DNA from: Blastococcus sp. URHD0036
GTDB lineage: Bacteria > Actinomycetota > Actinomycetes > Mycobacteriales > Geodermatophilaceae
NCBI RefSeq assembly: GCF_000701365.1
Contig: NZ_JNIK01000018.1
Coordinates: 124,001 to 188,000 of the forward strand
Direction of reading: 5' to 3'
Length of the DNA stretch: 64,000 nt
In this document: positions 54,114-62,782 of the stretch, in pieces
How positions within the stretch are numbered: position 1 is the stretch's first letter
Layout of the letters: each line of letters starts with the position of its first letter
The notes under the pieces: generated by a model
The model's database searches: none
Seen by the model: only the letters and a program-made list of their open reading frames with translations
What the model was told of the DNA's origin: nothing
Position numbers and translations under genes: made by a program

Positions 54114-54135
54114 GGAGTGTGCGATTCCACACTCC
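54114..54135. promoter_or_regulatory. Operator-like inverted repeat upstream of korA
   Basis: GGAGTGTG (54114-54121) and CACACTCC (54128-54135), perfect 8-base arms with a 6-base spacer, about 50 bases before the korA start in the htpX-korA divergent gap. Two GTGACAG copies lie just upstream. Candidate regulator site; factor unknown. Confidence 0.4.
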
Positions 54136-54182
54136 TCTTTCTTCACACACACGTAACCTCGCCCGGTGGAGGTAGACCACTG

Positions 54183-56132
54183 ATGACTGCGACCGACCCG
54201 GCTGTGTCCGCGGGAAGCTCGGCACCTGGCGGCCTCGTGAAGAGCGTCGTCGAACTCGACCGGGTGGTGATCCGGCTCGCCGGTGACTCCGGCGACGGCA
54301 TGCAGCTGACCGGCAACCGCTTCACCAGCGAGACCGCGTCGTTCGGCAACGACCTGTCGACGCTGCCCAACTTCCCCGCCGAGATCCGGGCGCCCACGGG
54401 GACCCTGCCGGGCGTGAGCAGCTTCCAGCTGCACTTCGCCGACCACGACATCATGACGCCGGGCGACGCCCCGGACGTCCTCGTGGCGATGAACCCGGCC
54501 GCCCTGAAGGCCAACCTGGCCGACCTCCCGGGCGGTGGGCTGCTCATCCTCGACGCCGACGAGTTCACGGCGCGCAACCTCGCGAAGGTCGGCTACGCGA
54601 CCAACCCGATCGAGGACGGCTCACTCGAGGGGTGGCAGACCGTCAGCGTGCCGCTGACCAGCATGACGCTGGAGGCGCTCGCCGACTCCGGGCTCGGCAA
54701 GAAGGAGGCCGAGCGGAGCAAGAACATGTTCACGCTCGGGCTGCTCTCCTGGATGTACCACCGGCCGACCGAGGGCACCGTCCGCTTCCTCGAGCGCCAG
54801 TTCCGCCGCAAGCCCGACATCGCCGCGGCCAACATCGCCGCCTTCCGGGCCGGCTACAACTACGGCGAGACCACCGAGGCGTTCGCGGTCTCCTACGAGA
54901 TCAAGCCGGCGCCGATGGCACCCGGCAAGTACCGCAACATCTCCGGCAACCAGGCGCTGTCCCTCGGCCTGGTGGCCGCGGGGCAGCGCTCCGGGCTGCC
55001 GATCTTCCTCGGCGCGTACCCGATCACCCCGGCGTCGGACATCCTGCACGAGCTGTCCAAGCACAAGTCCTTCGGCATCCGGACGTTCCAGGCCGAGGAC
55101 GAGATCGCCGGCATCGCCTCGGCGATCGGTGCCTCCTTCGGCGGCGCGCTCGGCATCACGACGACGTCCGGTCCCGGGATCTCGCTCAAGTCCGAGGCGC
55201 TGGCCCTGGCGATCATGACCGAGCTCCCGCTGGTCGTCATCGACGTGCAGCGCGGTGGCCCGTCCACCGGACTGCCCACCAAGACCGAGCAGTCGGACCT
55301 GCTGCAGGCGATGTTCGGGCGCAACGGGGAGGCCCCGCTGCCGGTCGTCGCCCCGCGTTCGCCCGGTGACTGCTTCGACGCGGCCATCGAGGCGACCCGG
55401 ATCGCCCTGACCTACCGCACGCCGGTGATCCTGCTGTCCGACGGCTACCTGGCCAACGGGTCCGAGCCGTGGGCGGTGCCGAACAGCGCGGACCTGCCCG
55501 ACCTGACCGGCGCGGTCGACTTCGCGACCGAGCCCAACGGCGAGGACGGCGAGTTCCTGCCCTACCTGCGCGACCCGGAGACGCTGGCCCGCCCGTGGGC
55601 CATCCCCGGGACGGCGGGCATGCAGCACCGCATCGGTGGTCTGGAGAAGGCCGACAAGACCGGCAACATCTCCTACGACCCCGAGAACCACGACTTCATG
55701 ACCCGCACGCGGCAGGCGAAGATCGACGGCATCGCCGCCTCGATCGGGCCCACCGACGTGGACGACCCGGACGGCGACGCGACCGTGGCCGTCATCGGCT
55801 GGGGCTCCACCTACGGGCCGATCGGCGCCGGCGTCCGCCGGGTCCGCCGCTCGGGACGCAAGGTGGCGCAGATCCACCTGCGGCACCTCAACCCGTTCCC
55901 GGCCGACCTCGGCGAGGTCCTGGGCCGCTACGAGCGGGTCGTCTGCCCGGAGATGAACCTCGGCCAGCTCGCGCTGCTGCTGCGGGCCAAGTACCTGGTC
56001 GACGTCCAGAGCCACACCCAGGTGCGCGGGCTGCCCTTCCGGGCCGCCGAGCTCGCCGCGGTGATCCAGGACGTCATCGACTCCACCAGCGGCGCGGAAC
56101 TGGCCGCCGACCCCACCGGAGGCGGGGAATGA
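54183..56132 (+). CDS. korA: 2-oxoacid:ferredoxin oxidoreductase, fused gamma-alpha subunit
   Basis: 649 residues from ATG 54183. An N-terminal gamma domain (about 35-220: RLAGDSGDGMQLTGNRF, NFPAEIRAPTGTLPGVSSFQ) is fused to the alpha domain (from about 260: NQALSLGLVAAGQRSGLPIF, AYPITPASDILHELS, FQAEDEIAGIASAIGAS). Together with KorB it oxidises 2-oxoglutarate (probably) to succinyl-CoA with reduction of ferredoxin. Overlaps korB by four bases. Confidence 0.92.
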   Translation: MTATDPAVSAGSSAPGGLVKSVVELDRVVIRLAGDSGDGMQLTGNRFTSETASFGNDLSTLPNFPAEIRAPTGTLPGVSSFQLHFADHDIMTPGDAPDVLVAMNPAALKANLADLPGGGLLILDADEFTARNLAKVGYATNPIEDGSLEGWQTVSVPLTSMTLEALADSGLGKKEAERSKNMFTLGLLSWMYHRPTEGTVRFLERQFRRKPDIAAANIAAFRAGYNYGETTEAFAVSYEIKPAPMAPGKYRNISGNQALSLGLVAAGQRSGLPIFLGAYPITPASDILHELSKHKSFGIRTFQAEDEIAGIASAIGASFGGALGITTTSGPGISLKSEALALAIMTELPLVVIDVQRGGPSTGLPTKTEQSDLLQAMFGRNGEAPLPVVAPRSPGDCFDAAIEATRIALTYRTPVILLSDGYLANGSEPWAVPNSADLPDLTGAVDFATEPNGEDGEFLPYLRDPETLARPWAIPGTAGMQHRIGGLEKADKTGNISYDPENHDFMTRTRQAKIDGIAASIGPTDVDDPDGDATVAVIGWGSTYGPIGAGVRRVRRSGRKVAQIHLRHLNPFPADLGEVLGRYERVVCPEMNLGQLALLLRAKYLVDVQSHTQVRGLPFRAAELAAVIQDVIDSTSGAELAADPTGGGE

Positions 56133-57232
56133 GCACCACCGAGCACGTGCACGACCTGGGCATGCCCGCCGCGAACCCGATCGACGCCGCCATCGCCGCG
56201 TCGGTCGCCACGCAGGGCGACAAGCAGACCGAGCTGAAGGCCAAGGACTTCAAGACCGACCAGGAGGTGCGCTGGTGCCCCGGGTGCGGTGACTACGTCA
56301 TCCTCAACGCGGTCCAGAGCTTCCTGCCGTCGCTCGGCATCGCCCGCGAGGACATGGTGATCGTGTCCGGGATCGGCTGCTCCTCGCGGTTCCCGTACTA
56401 CATGAACACCTACGGGATGCACTCGATCCACGGCCGTGCCCCGGCGATCGCCACCGGCCTGGCCGTCTCCCGTCCGGACCTCTCGGTCTGGGTCGTCACC
56501 GGTGACGGCGACTCGCTGTCCATCGGCGGGAACCACCTCATCCACGCGCTGCGCCGCAACGTCAACATCACGATCCTGCTGTTCAACAACCGGATCTACG
56601 GGCTGACCAAGGGCCAGTACTCGCCGACCTCGGAGGTCGGGAAGGTCACGAAGTCCACGCCGATGGGCTCGCTGGACCACCCGTTCAACCCGGTCTCGCT
56701 GGCCATCGGCGCGGAGGCCACGTTCGTCGGCCGGGCGATGGACTCCGACCGCAAGGGCCTGACCGACGTGCTGCGCCAGGCCGCGGAGCACGAGGGCACC
56801 GCGCTGGTGGAGATCTACCAGAACTGCAACATCTTCAACGACGGCGCGTTCGACCTGCTCAAGGACCCGACCACGGGCACCCAGTGGTCGATCCCGCTGG
56901 TCCACGGCGAGCCGCTGGTGTTCGGCCCCGACGGTGCCGCGTGCGTCGTCCGCGACGACTTCGGCGGGCTGCGCATCGCCGAGACCAACCAGGTCGACGC
57001 CGCGGACATCGTCGTCCACGACGCGCACCGCCAGGACTCCTCGTACGCGTACGCGCTGTCCCGGCTGTCCAGCCAGGACCTCCGCTACACCCCGATGGGC
57101 GTCTTCCGCTCCGTGCAGAAGCCGACCTACGACCGGATGATGTCCGAGCAGCTGGACGTCGCCGCCGCGGAGGGCAGCGCCGACCTGGACTCGATCCTCG
57201 CCGGCAACGACACCTGGACCGTCTCCGCCTGA
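56129..57232 (+). CDS. korB: 2-oxoacid:ferredoxin oxidoreductase beta subunit
   Basis: 367 residues from ATG 56129 (ATGA overlap with korA). TPP-binding motif GDGDSLSIGGNHLIHALRRNVN with NNRIYGLTKGQ; [4Fe-4S] cysteines in WCPGCGDY and later in YQNCNIF. N-terminal 35 residues are an extension. Substrate specificity (2-oxoglutarate versus pyruvate) cannot be read from sequence with certainty; the arrangement matches KorAB of actinobacteria, which can run the TCA step without the dehydrogenase complex. Ends at a strong hairpin. Confidence 0.93.
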   Translation: MSTTEHVHDLGMPAANPIDAAIAASVATQGDKQTELKAKDFKTDQEVRWCPGCGDYVILNAVQSFLPSLGIAREDMVIVSGIGCSSRFPYYMNTYGMHSIHGRAPAIATGLAVSRPDLSVWVVTGDGDSLSIGGNHLIHALRRNVNITILLFNNRIYGLTKGQYSPTSEVGKVTKSTPMGSLDHPFNPVSLAIGAEATFVGRAMDSDRKGLTDVLRQAAEHEGTALVEIYQNCNIFNDGAFDLLKDPTTGTQWSIPLVHGEPLVFGPDGAACVVRDDFGGLRIAETNQVDAADIVVHDAHRQDSSYAYALSRLSSQDLRYTPMGVFRSVQKPTYDRMMSEQLDVAAAEGSADLDSILAGNDTWTVSA

Positions 57233-57245
57233 GCTGGACCTGACC

Positions 57246-57284
57246 GGAGGGGATCGGGGGGCGTTCCGCCCACCGATCCCCTCC
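57246..57284. terminator. Bidirectional terminator after korB
   Basis: Perfect 12-base inverted repeat GGAGGGGATCGG (57246-57257) and its complement (57273-57284), 13 bases after the korB stop and two bases before the stop of the convergent dehydrogenase gene. Confidence 0.8.
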
Positions 57285-57286
57285 GC

Positions 57287-58447
57287 TCATCCCGGGGTCA
57301 CCCGGAGCAGCTGGTCCTCGCCGCCGCCGTTGTCGGTGGTGACGTACAGGGCGCCGTCCGACCCCAGCTGAGGGGTGCGGATCCGGCCGTACGCGTCCTC
57401 CAGCTCGGGGACCCGGAACTGCTCGACCAGACCGCCGACCGCGTCGATCCGCAGCGCCAGCAGGCCGGTGTCCTTCAGCACGCCGACGACGAGCAGCCCG
57501 TCGTAGACGCCCCACTGCTCCCCCGCGAGGAACGTCGCGCCCGAGGTGGCGATCGTGGGGTCGCCCGACGCCCAGGTGGCCGGGACGACGCCGGGCAGCG
57601 CGGGGTCGGTCATGGGCACGCTCTCGTCGTAGATGCCCCCGCCGTCCGGGTCGTAGCCGCCGTTCGCGCCCGCGGACAGCAGCGTCACCTCGTCGTCCCG
57701 GTCGGTGCCCTGCTCGACCGCGACGACCTGTCCGGTGCCCGGCCGCACCGCCAGCCCCTGCACGTTGCGGTGCCCGTACGTCCAGACCAGCGGTGACGCC
57801 CCGGGCTCCCCGGCGAACGGGTTCCCGGGCGCCGCGGCCCCGGTGAGCGGGTCCACGCGCAGCACCTTGCCGCCGAGCGAGCCGCGGTCCTGCGGGTAGG
57901 AGCCGACGGCGTTGTCACCGGTGCCGACCAGCAGCGCCCCGTCGGCGTCGAACCGGAGCCGGCAGCCGCCGTGCCGGCCGGAGGCCTCGTTGGCCGGGAG
58001 GCCGCCGACCAGCGGGTCCGCGACGCGCGTGGCCGACCGCCAGTCCGCGGCCACGGTCCACGCGACGACCGCGATCGAGGCCCCGTCGCCGTCGAGCACG
58101 CCCTGGCAGGTGTAGAGCCGCCGGTTCGCCTCGAACCCCGGGTCGAGCACGAGGCCCATGAGGCCCGTCTCCCCCTGCGCGTAGAGGTCGTCGAGGTCGG
58201 CGGCGACGTCCAGCACGTCGCCGTCCGGCCGCACGGCGGTCAGCCGGCCGGGGCGCTCGTCGACGAGCAGGGTCCCGTCCGGTGCCTGGGCGACGTCCCA
58301 CGGGTGGTCCAACCCGTCGAGGACGACGGTGACCGCCAGCCCGGGCGCATCGTCCGGCGCATCGGCGGCTGGAGCGTCGTCCGCGCCGCAGGCGGTCAGG
58401 AGGCCGGTGGCGCAGAGGAGGACGGCGAGAGAGCGGGCGGCGGGCAC
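57287..58447 (-). CDS. PQQ-dependent sugar dehydrogenase, lipoprotein
   Basis: 386 residues from GTG 58447. Signal peptide with lipobox LLTAC and the lipidated cysteine near residue 19. Six-bladed beta-propeller of the glucose/sorbosone dehydrogenase family: DHPWDVAQAPDGTLLVDERPGRL at the start, GLMGLVLDPGFEANRRLY, GRHGGCRLRFDADGALLVGTGDN, WTYGHRNVQGLAVRPG and TDNGGGEDQLLRVTPG. Likely a secreted, membrane-anchored oxidase of sugars or alcohols; substrate unknown and PQQ synthesis genes are not seen here. Confidence 0.88.
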   Translation of the reverse strand: MPAARSLAVLLCATGLLTACGADDAPAADAPDDAPGLAVTVVLDGLDHPWDVAQAPDGTLLVDERPGRLTAVRPDGDVLDVAADLDDLYAQGETGLMGLVLDPGFEANRRLYTCQGVLDGDGASIAVVAWTVAADWRSATRVADPLVGGLPANEASGRHGGCRLRFDADGALLVGTGDNAVGSYPQDRGSLGGKVLRVDPLTGAAAPGNPFAGEPGASPLVWTYGHRNVQGLAVRPGTGQVVAVEQGTDRDDEVTLLSAGANGGYDPDGGGIYDESVPMTDPALPGVVPATWASGDPTIATSGATFLAGEQWGVYDGLLVVGVLKDTGLLALRIDAVGGLVEQFRVPELEDAYGRIRTPQLGSDGALYVTTDNGGGEDQLLRVTPG

Positions 58448-58469
58448 TCCGCCAGCATCCCCGCCGTGA

Positions 58470-59528
58470 TCAGCTGGTGCGGGTGACCACGTAGTCGCAG
58501 AGGGCCGAGAGCGCGTCCCGGACGTCGCCGGCGGGGATCTCCCCGAGGCGGGCACGGGCGCGGTCGGCGTAGTCGCGCAGGACCTGGGCCGCGCGCTCCA
58601 GGGACGCCGACGCCCGCAGCAGCGCCAGCGCCTCGGCGTGCTCCGCGTCGTCGGTCAGCGGGGCGGCGACGAGCTCCCGCAGCCGGTCCTCGGCCGGGTC
58701 GTCGCCCGCGAGGACGAAGAGCACCGGCAGCGTGGCGACGCCCTCGCGCAGGTCGGTCCCGGGCAGCTTCCCGGAGGCGTCGCCCTCGCTGACGATGTCG
58801 AGCAGGTCGTCGGAGAGCTGGAAGGCCACGCCGACCTCCTCGCCGAACGCGGTCAGCGACTCCACGAGGGCGGCGTCGACGCCGGCGAACGAGGCGCCGA
58901 AGCGCGCCGCGGTCGCGACGAGGGAGCCGGTCTTGTCGGCGAGCACCTCGAGGTAGTGGTCGACCGGGTCGTCGCCGGGGACGGGACCCACGGTCTCCCG
59001 GATCTGCCCGGTCACCAGCCGCTCGAAGGTCCGGGCCTGGACGCGGACCGCCTCCGGACCGAGGTCGGCCAGCAGGTCCGAGGCCCGGGCGAAGAGGAAG
59101 TCGCCGGTGAGGATGGCGACGCTGTTGGTCCAGCGGGTGTTCGCGCTGGGGGCGCCCCGCCGGACGGCGGCCTCGTCCATGACGTCGTCGTGGTACAGCG
59201 TCGCCAGGTGGGTGAGCTCGCAGACGACTGCGGAGCGGATCACCTCCGGTGCGTCCGCGTCGCCGAGCTGGGCGGCCAGCAGGGTCAGCAGCGGCCGGAA
59301 CCGCTTGCCACCCGCGGCCATGAGGTGCGCGGCGGCCTCCCGCACGAAGGCGTGCGGGCTGTCGACGGACGCCGTCAACGCCGTCTCGACGTCCGCGAGA
59401 CCGGCGGCGAGAGCCTCGCCGAGGGGACCCTCGGGCAGCCAGCTGCCGATCGTGGACGCCGGGGCGGACGCGCGCTGCCACACCGGGGTGGGGGGCGTGG
59501 CGTCGAACGCGGCGCGGGCTCCGGTCAT
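58470..59528 (-). CDS. Polyprenyl diphosphate synthase
   Basis: 352 residues. Trans-prenyltransferase: first aspartate-rich motif YHDDVMDEA, second FQLSDDLLDIVS, with the typical GGKRFRPLL near residue 70 and DFLFARASDL. Makes the long isoprenoid chain probably used for menaquinone, fitting its position right after nuoN. ATG overlaps the nuoN stop (TGATG). Chain length cannot be deduced from sequence with confidence. Confidence 0.92.
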   Translation of the reverse strand: MTGARAAFDATPPTPVWQRASAPASTIGSWLPEGPLGEALAAGLADVETALTASVDSPHAFVREAAAHLMAAGGKRFRPLLTLLAAQLGDADAPEVIRSAVVCELTHLATLYHDDVMDEAAVRRGAPSANTRWTNSVAILTGDFLFARASDLLADLGPEAVRVQARTFERLVTGQIRETVGPVPGDDPVDHYLEVLADKTGSLVATAARFGASFAGVDAALVESLTAFGEEVGVAFQLSDDLLDIVSEGDASGKLPGTDLREGVATLPVLFVLAGDDPAEDRLRELVAAPLTDDAEHAEALALLRASASLERAAQVLRDYADRARARLGEIPAGDVRDALSALCDYVVTRTS

Positions 59529-61090
59529 CAGCCGACGAATCTAGCCGCCTGGCCTGCGAGGTCGAGCACCGACCCGGGCAGGACGCCCAGGACGAGGGTG
59601 GCCGCGGCGGTCACCGCGAGCACGATCGTCGTGGGCAGCCCGGGGACGCCGACCGTCGGGCCCTCGAGCGAGCCACCCGCGGCCGAGCTCCCGGCCGGCT
59701 CCGAGAAGTACATGAGGACGACGACGCGCAGGTAGAAGAACGCGGCGATCGCGCTGGTCAGCAGGGCGACGACGGCCAGCGGCCAGGCCCCGTCGTCGAT
59801 GGCCGCCCGGAACACCGCGAACTTGCCGGTGAACCCGCTGGTGAGCGGGATGCCGGCGAGGGCGAGCAGGAAGAGGGTCATGACGGCCGCGAGGACCGGC
59901 GAGCGGCGGGCCAGGCCGGCCCACTGCGAGAGGTGGGTCGCCTCGCCGTCGCCGTCCCGCACCATGGTCAGGACGGCGAAGGCACCGAGCGTCGTGAGCC
60001 CGTACGCGAGCAGGTAGAAGAGCGTCGCGGACAGGCCCGGGCTGTCCCCGGTCGCGTCGAAGCCGATGACGCCGGTGAGCAGGAAGCCGGCGTGCGCGAT
60101 GGAGGAGTAGGCGAGCATCCGCTTCAGGTCGGTCTGGGTCAGCCCCAGGACCGCGCCGACGACCATGGACACGATGGCGATGCCGTAGATCAACGGCCGC
60201 CAGGTCCACTCGTCGGTGCCGAACCCGACGTAGAGCAGGCGGAGGATCGCGCCGAAGGCCGCCACCTTGGTGCAGGCACCCATGAACGCGGTGACCGGCG
60301 TGGGAGCGCCCTGGTAGACGTCTGGCGTCCAGCTGTGGAAGGGCGCCACGCTGGCCTTGAACATCAGCCCGACCAGCAGCAGTGCCAGACCGAGGACGAG
60401 GAGCGTGCCGCCGCCCTCGTCGGTCACCGCCTCCTGGATGTCGGACAGCCGGACGCTGCCCACGGCGCCGTAGACCAGCGCCAGCCCGTACAGGAAGAAG
60501 CCCGAGGCGAAGGCGCCGAGCAGGAAGTACTTGAGCGCCGCCTCCTGGGACAGCAGCCGGCGACGCCGGGCCAGGCCGCTGATCAGGTACAGCGGGAGGC
60601 TGAGCACCTCGAGGGCGACGAACATGACCAGCAGGTCGTTGGCCGCGACGAACAGCATCATGCCGCCGATCGCGAAGGTCGCCAGCGGGTAGACCTCCGT
60701 CTGCACCCGCGACGAGGTGAGCAGCTCCCGGTCGCGGACGCTGCCGGCGGGGACGGCGGCCGAGGCGACGAACGACGACCGCGCCGGGTCCAGCCCGCGC
60801 TCGGCGAACAGCAGGATCGACAGCGCGCCGAGACCGGCGATCGTCGCCTGGAGGAACAGCCCGGCGCCGTCGACGGCGAGCGCGCCGGCCGCGGTCACCT
60901 CCCGGGTGCCGGCCAGGAGCAGCGTGCTCACGAAGCCGCCGACGGTGCCGACCAGGGCCACCGCGACCTGCGCGGGGTGCCGGGTGTCCCGGGGCGCGAA
61001 CGCCTCGATGAGCACGCCGACGCAGGCCGCGCCGAACAGGAAGAGCAGCGGGGACAGCCCCGCCAGCGAGAGGTCCGGTGCCTCGATCAT
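59528..61090 (-). CDS. nuoN: NADH-quinone oxidoreductase subunit N
   Basis: 520 residues beginning MIEAPDLSLAGLSPLLFLFG. Antiporter-like membrane subunit of complex I with about fourteen helices; recognised by SWTPDVYQGAPTPVTAFMGACTKVA and LKRMLAYSSIAHAGFLLTG. Transports protons during NADH oxidation. Overlaps nuoM by one base and is followed by the polyprenyl synthase. Confidence 0.97.
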   Translation of the reverse strand: MIEAPDLSLAGLSPLLFLFGAACVGVLIEAFAPRDTRHPAQVAVALVGTVGGFVSTLLLAGTREVTAAGALAVDGAGLFLQATIAGLGALSILLFAERGLDPARSSFVASAAVPAGSVRDRELLTSSRVQTEVYPLATFAIGGMMLFVAANDLLVMFVALEVLSLPLYLISGLARRRRLLSQEAALKYFLLGAFASGFFLYGLALVYGAVGSVRLSDIQEAVTDEGGGTLLVLGLALLLVGLMFKASVAPFHSWTPDVYQGAPTPVTAFMGACTKVAAFGAILRLLYVGFGTDEWTWRPLIYGIAIVSMVVGAVLGLTQTDLKRMLAYSSIAHAGFLLTGVIGFDATGDSPGLSATLFYLLAYGLTTLGAFAVLTMVRDGDGEATHLSQWAGLARRSPVLAAVMTLFLLALAGIPLTSGFTGKFAVFRAAIDDGAWPLAVVALLTSAIAAFFYLRVVVLMYFSEPAGSSAAGGSLEGPTVGVPGLPTTIVLAVTAAATLVLGVLPGSVLDLAGQAARFVG

Positions 61091-62742
61091 CAGTTCCCCG
61101 CCTCCGTCTCGGCACCGTTCTGGTCCACGTCGGGGGTGACCCCGCCGGGGTCGCCGCCGACGTCGGAGACCGTGTCGGCCACCGCCGGCTCGACCAGGTC
61201 GATCAGCGGCTGCGGGTAGACGCCCAGGACGATGATCAGCGCCACGAGCGGGGCCACCACGGCGATCTCCCGGCGGCTCAGGTCGGCGAACCGCCGGGCC
61301 GTGGCCGTGGTGGCGGTGGCCGTCGCGGTGGCCGTGGTCGTCCCGTGCCCACCGGCCGGGGCGGGCTCCCCGGCGGCCGGGCGGGCCGCCCCCGGCGCGG
61401 CCATGAGCCCGCGCGCCGGGCCGTGCATGGTGCGCTGGTACATCAGCAGCACGTACAGCGCGGCCAGGATGATGCCGACGGTCGCGATGATCGTGAAGAC
61501 CGGCCGGGTCGGGTAGGAGCCGATCAGCACGAGGAACTCGCTGACGAAGCTGTTGGTGCCCGGCAGCGCCAGCGAGGCCAGCCCGGCGATGAGGAAGACC
61601 CCCGCGAAGGCCGGCGCCTGCGCCGCGACGCCGCCGTAGTCGGCGATCCGCCGCGAACCGCCCCGGGCGATCATCATGCCGACGACCAGGAACAGCAGCC
61701 CGGTCGCGATGCCGTGGTTGACCATGTAGAGCACCGCGCCGGTGAGGGACTCGGTGGTGAACGCGAAGATGCCCAGCGCGATGAACCCGAAGTGCGCGAT
61801 CGACGTGTAGGACACCAGTCGCTTCATGTCGCTCTGCCCCATCGCCAGCAGCGCCGCGTAGAGCACCCCGGCGACGGCGAGGGCCAGCACGTAGGGCGCG
61901 AAGTCGCGGGAGGCGTCGGGGAACAGCGGCAGGCAGTAGCGGATGAAGCCGAAGGTGCCCACCTTGTCGAGGACGCCGACCAGCAGCACCGCTCCCCCGA
62001 TGGGCGCCTCGGCACCGGCGTCGGGCAGCCACGTGTGCAGCGGCACCAGCGGTGCCTTGATCGCGAAGGCGATGAAGAAGCCGAGGAAGAGCAGCTTCTG
62101 CACGTCGGGGTCGATGTCGATGGCGTTGAGCACCTCGAAGGCGAAGCTGCCCTCGCCCTGCTGGGCGCTCACGACGTACAGGCCGATGACGGCGGCGAGC
62201 ATGATCAGCCCGCCGACCAGGCTGTAGAGGAAGAACTTCACCGCCGCGTACTGCCGGCGCGGCCCGCCGAAGCTGCCGATCAGGAAGTACATCGGGACGA
62301 GCATCGCCTCGAAGAAGACGTAGAACAGGAACACGTCGGTCGCGGCGAAGACGCCGACCATCATCGCCTCGAGCAGCAGGATCCAGGCGAAGAAGGTGGT
62401 GGTCGAGCGGGTGCCGACCGGTGCGTCGTCCCACGAGGCCCCGACGACCACCGGCACGAGGACGCCGATGAGCAGCAGCATGACCAGGGCGATGCCGTCG
62501 ACGCCGAGGGCGAAGGAGACGCCGAAGTCCTCGATCCAGGAGACCGAGCTGGTCAGCTGGAACCGGTCGCCGCCCGCGTCGAAGGCGGCCGTGGCCAGCA
62601 CCGCCAGCAGCAGCACCAGCAGGCTGACGCCGAGCGAGATCTGCTTGCCCAGCAGTTCGCGGCCGCGGGGGAGCGCCGCGACGACCGCCGCCCCGACCGC
62701 GGGCACCACGATCATCAGCAGCAGGAACGGGAAGTCACTCAC
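61090..62742 (-). CDS. nuoM: NADH-quinone oxidoreductase subunit M
   Basis: 550 residues beginning MSDFPFLLLMIVVPAVGAAV. Antiporter-like subunit of complex I; motifs VPLHTWLPDAGAEAPIGGAVLL and DMKRLVSYTSIAHFGFIALG are typical. A His/Ala/Thr-rich segment near residue 455 (TTTATATATATTATA) is a low-complexity insertion in a loop before the last helix. It lies 40 bases after nuoL. Confidence 0.97.
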   Translation of the reverse strand: MSDFPFLLLMIVVPAVGAAVVAALPRGRELLGKQISLGVSLLVLLLAVLATAAFDAGGDRFQLTSSVSWIEDFGVSFALGVDGIALVMLLLIGVLVPVVVGASWDDAPVGTRSTTTFFAWILLLEAMMVGVFAATDVFLFYVFFEAMLVPMYFLIGSFGGPRRQYAAVKFFLYSLVGGLIMLAAVIGLYVVSAQQGEGSFAFEVLNAIDIDPDVQKLLFLGFFIAFAIKAPLVPLHTWLPDAGAEAPIGGAVLLVGVLDKVGTFGFIRYCLPLFPDASRDFAPYVLALAVAGVLYAALLAMGQSDMKRLVSYTSIAHFGFIALGIFAFTTESLTGAVLYMVNHGIATGLLFLVVGMMIARGGSRRIADYGGVAAQAPAFAGVFLIAGLASLALPGTNSFVSEFLVLIGSYPTRPVFTIIATVGIILAALYVLLMYQRTMHGPARGLMAAPGAARPAAGEPAPAGGHGTTTATATATATTATARRFADLSRREIAVVAPLVALIIVLGVYPQPLIDLVEPAVADTVSDVGGDPGGVTPDVDQNGAETEAGN

Positions 62743-62782
62743 CGGGCAGCCTCTCGGTCCGTCGTCAACGTGGCCTTCCCGC

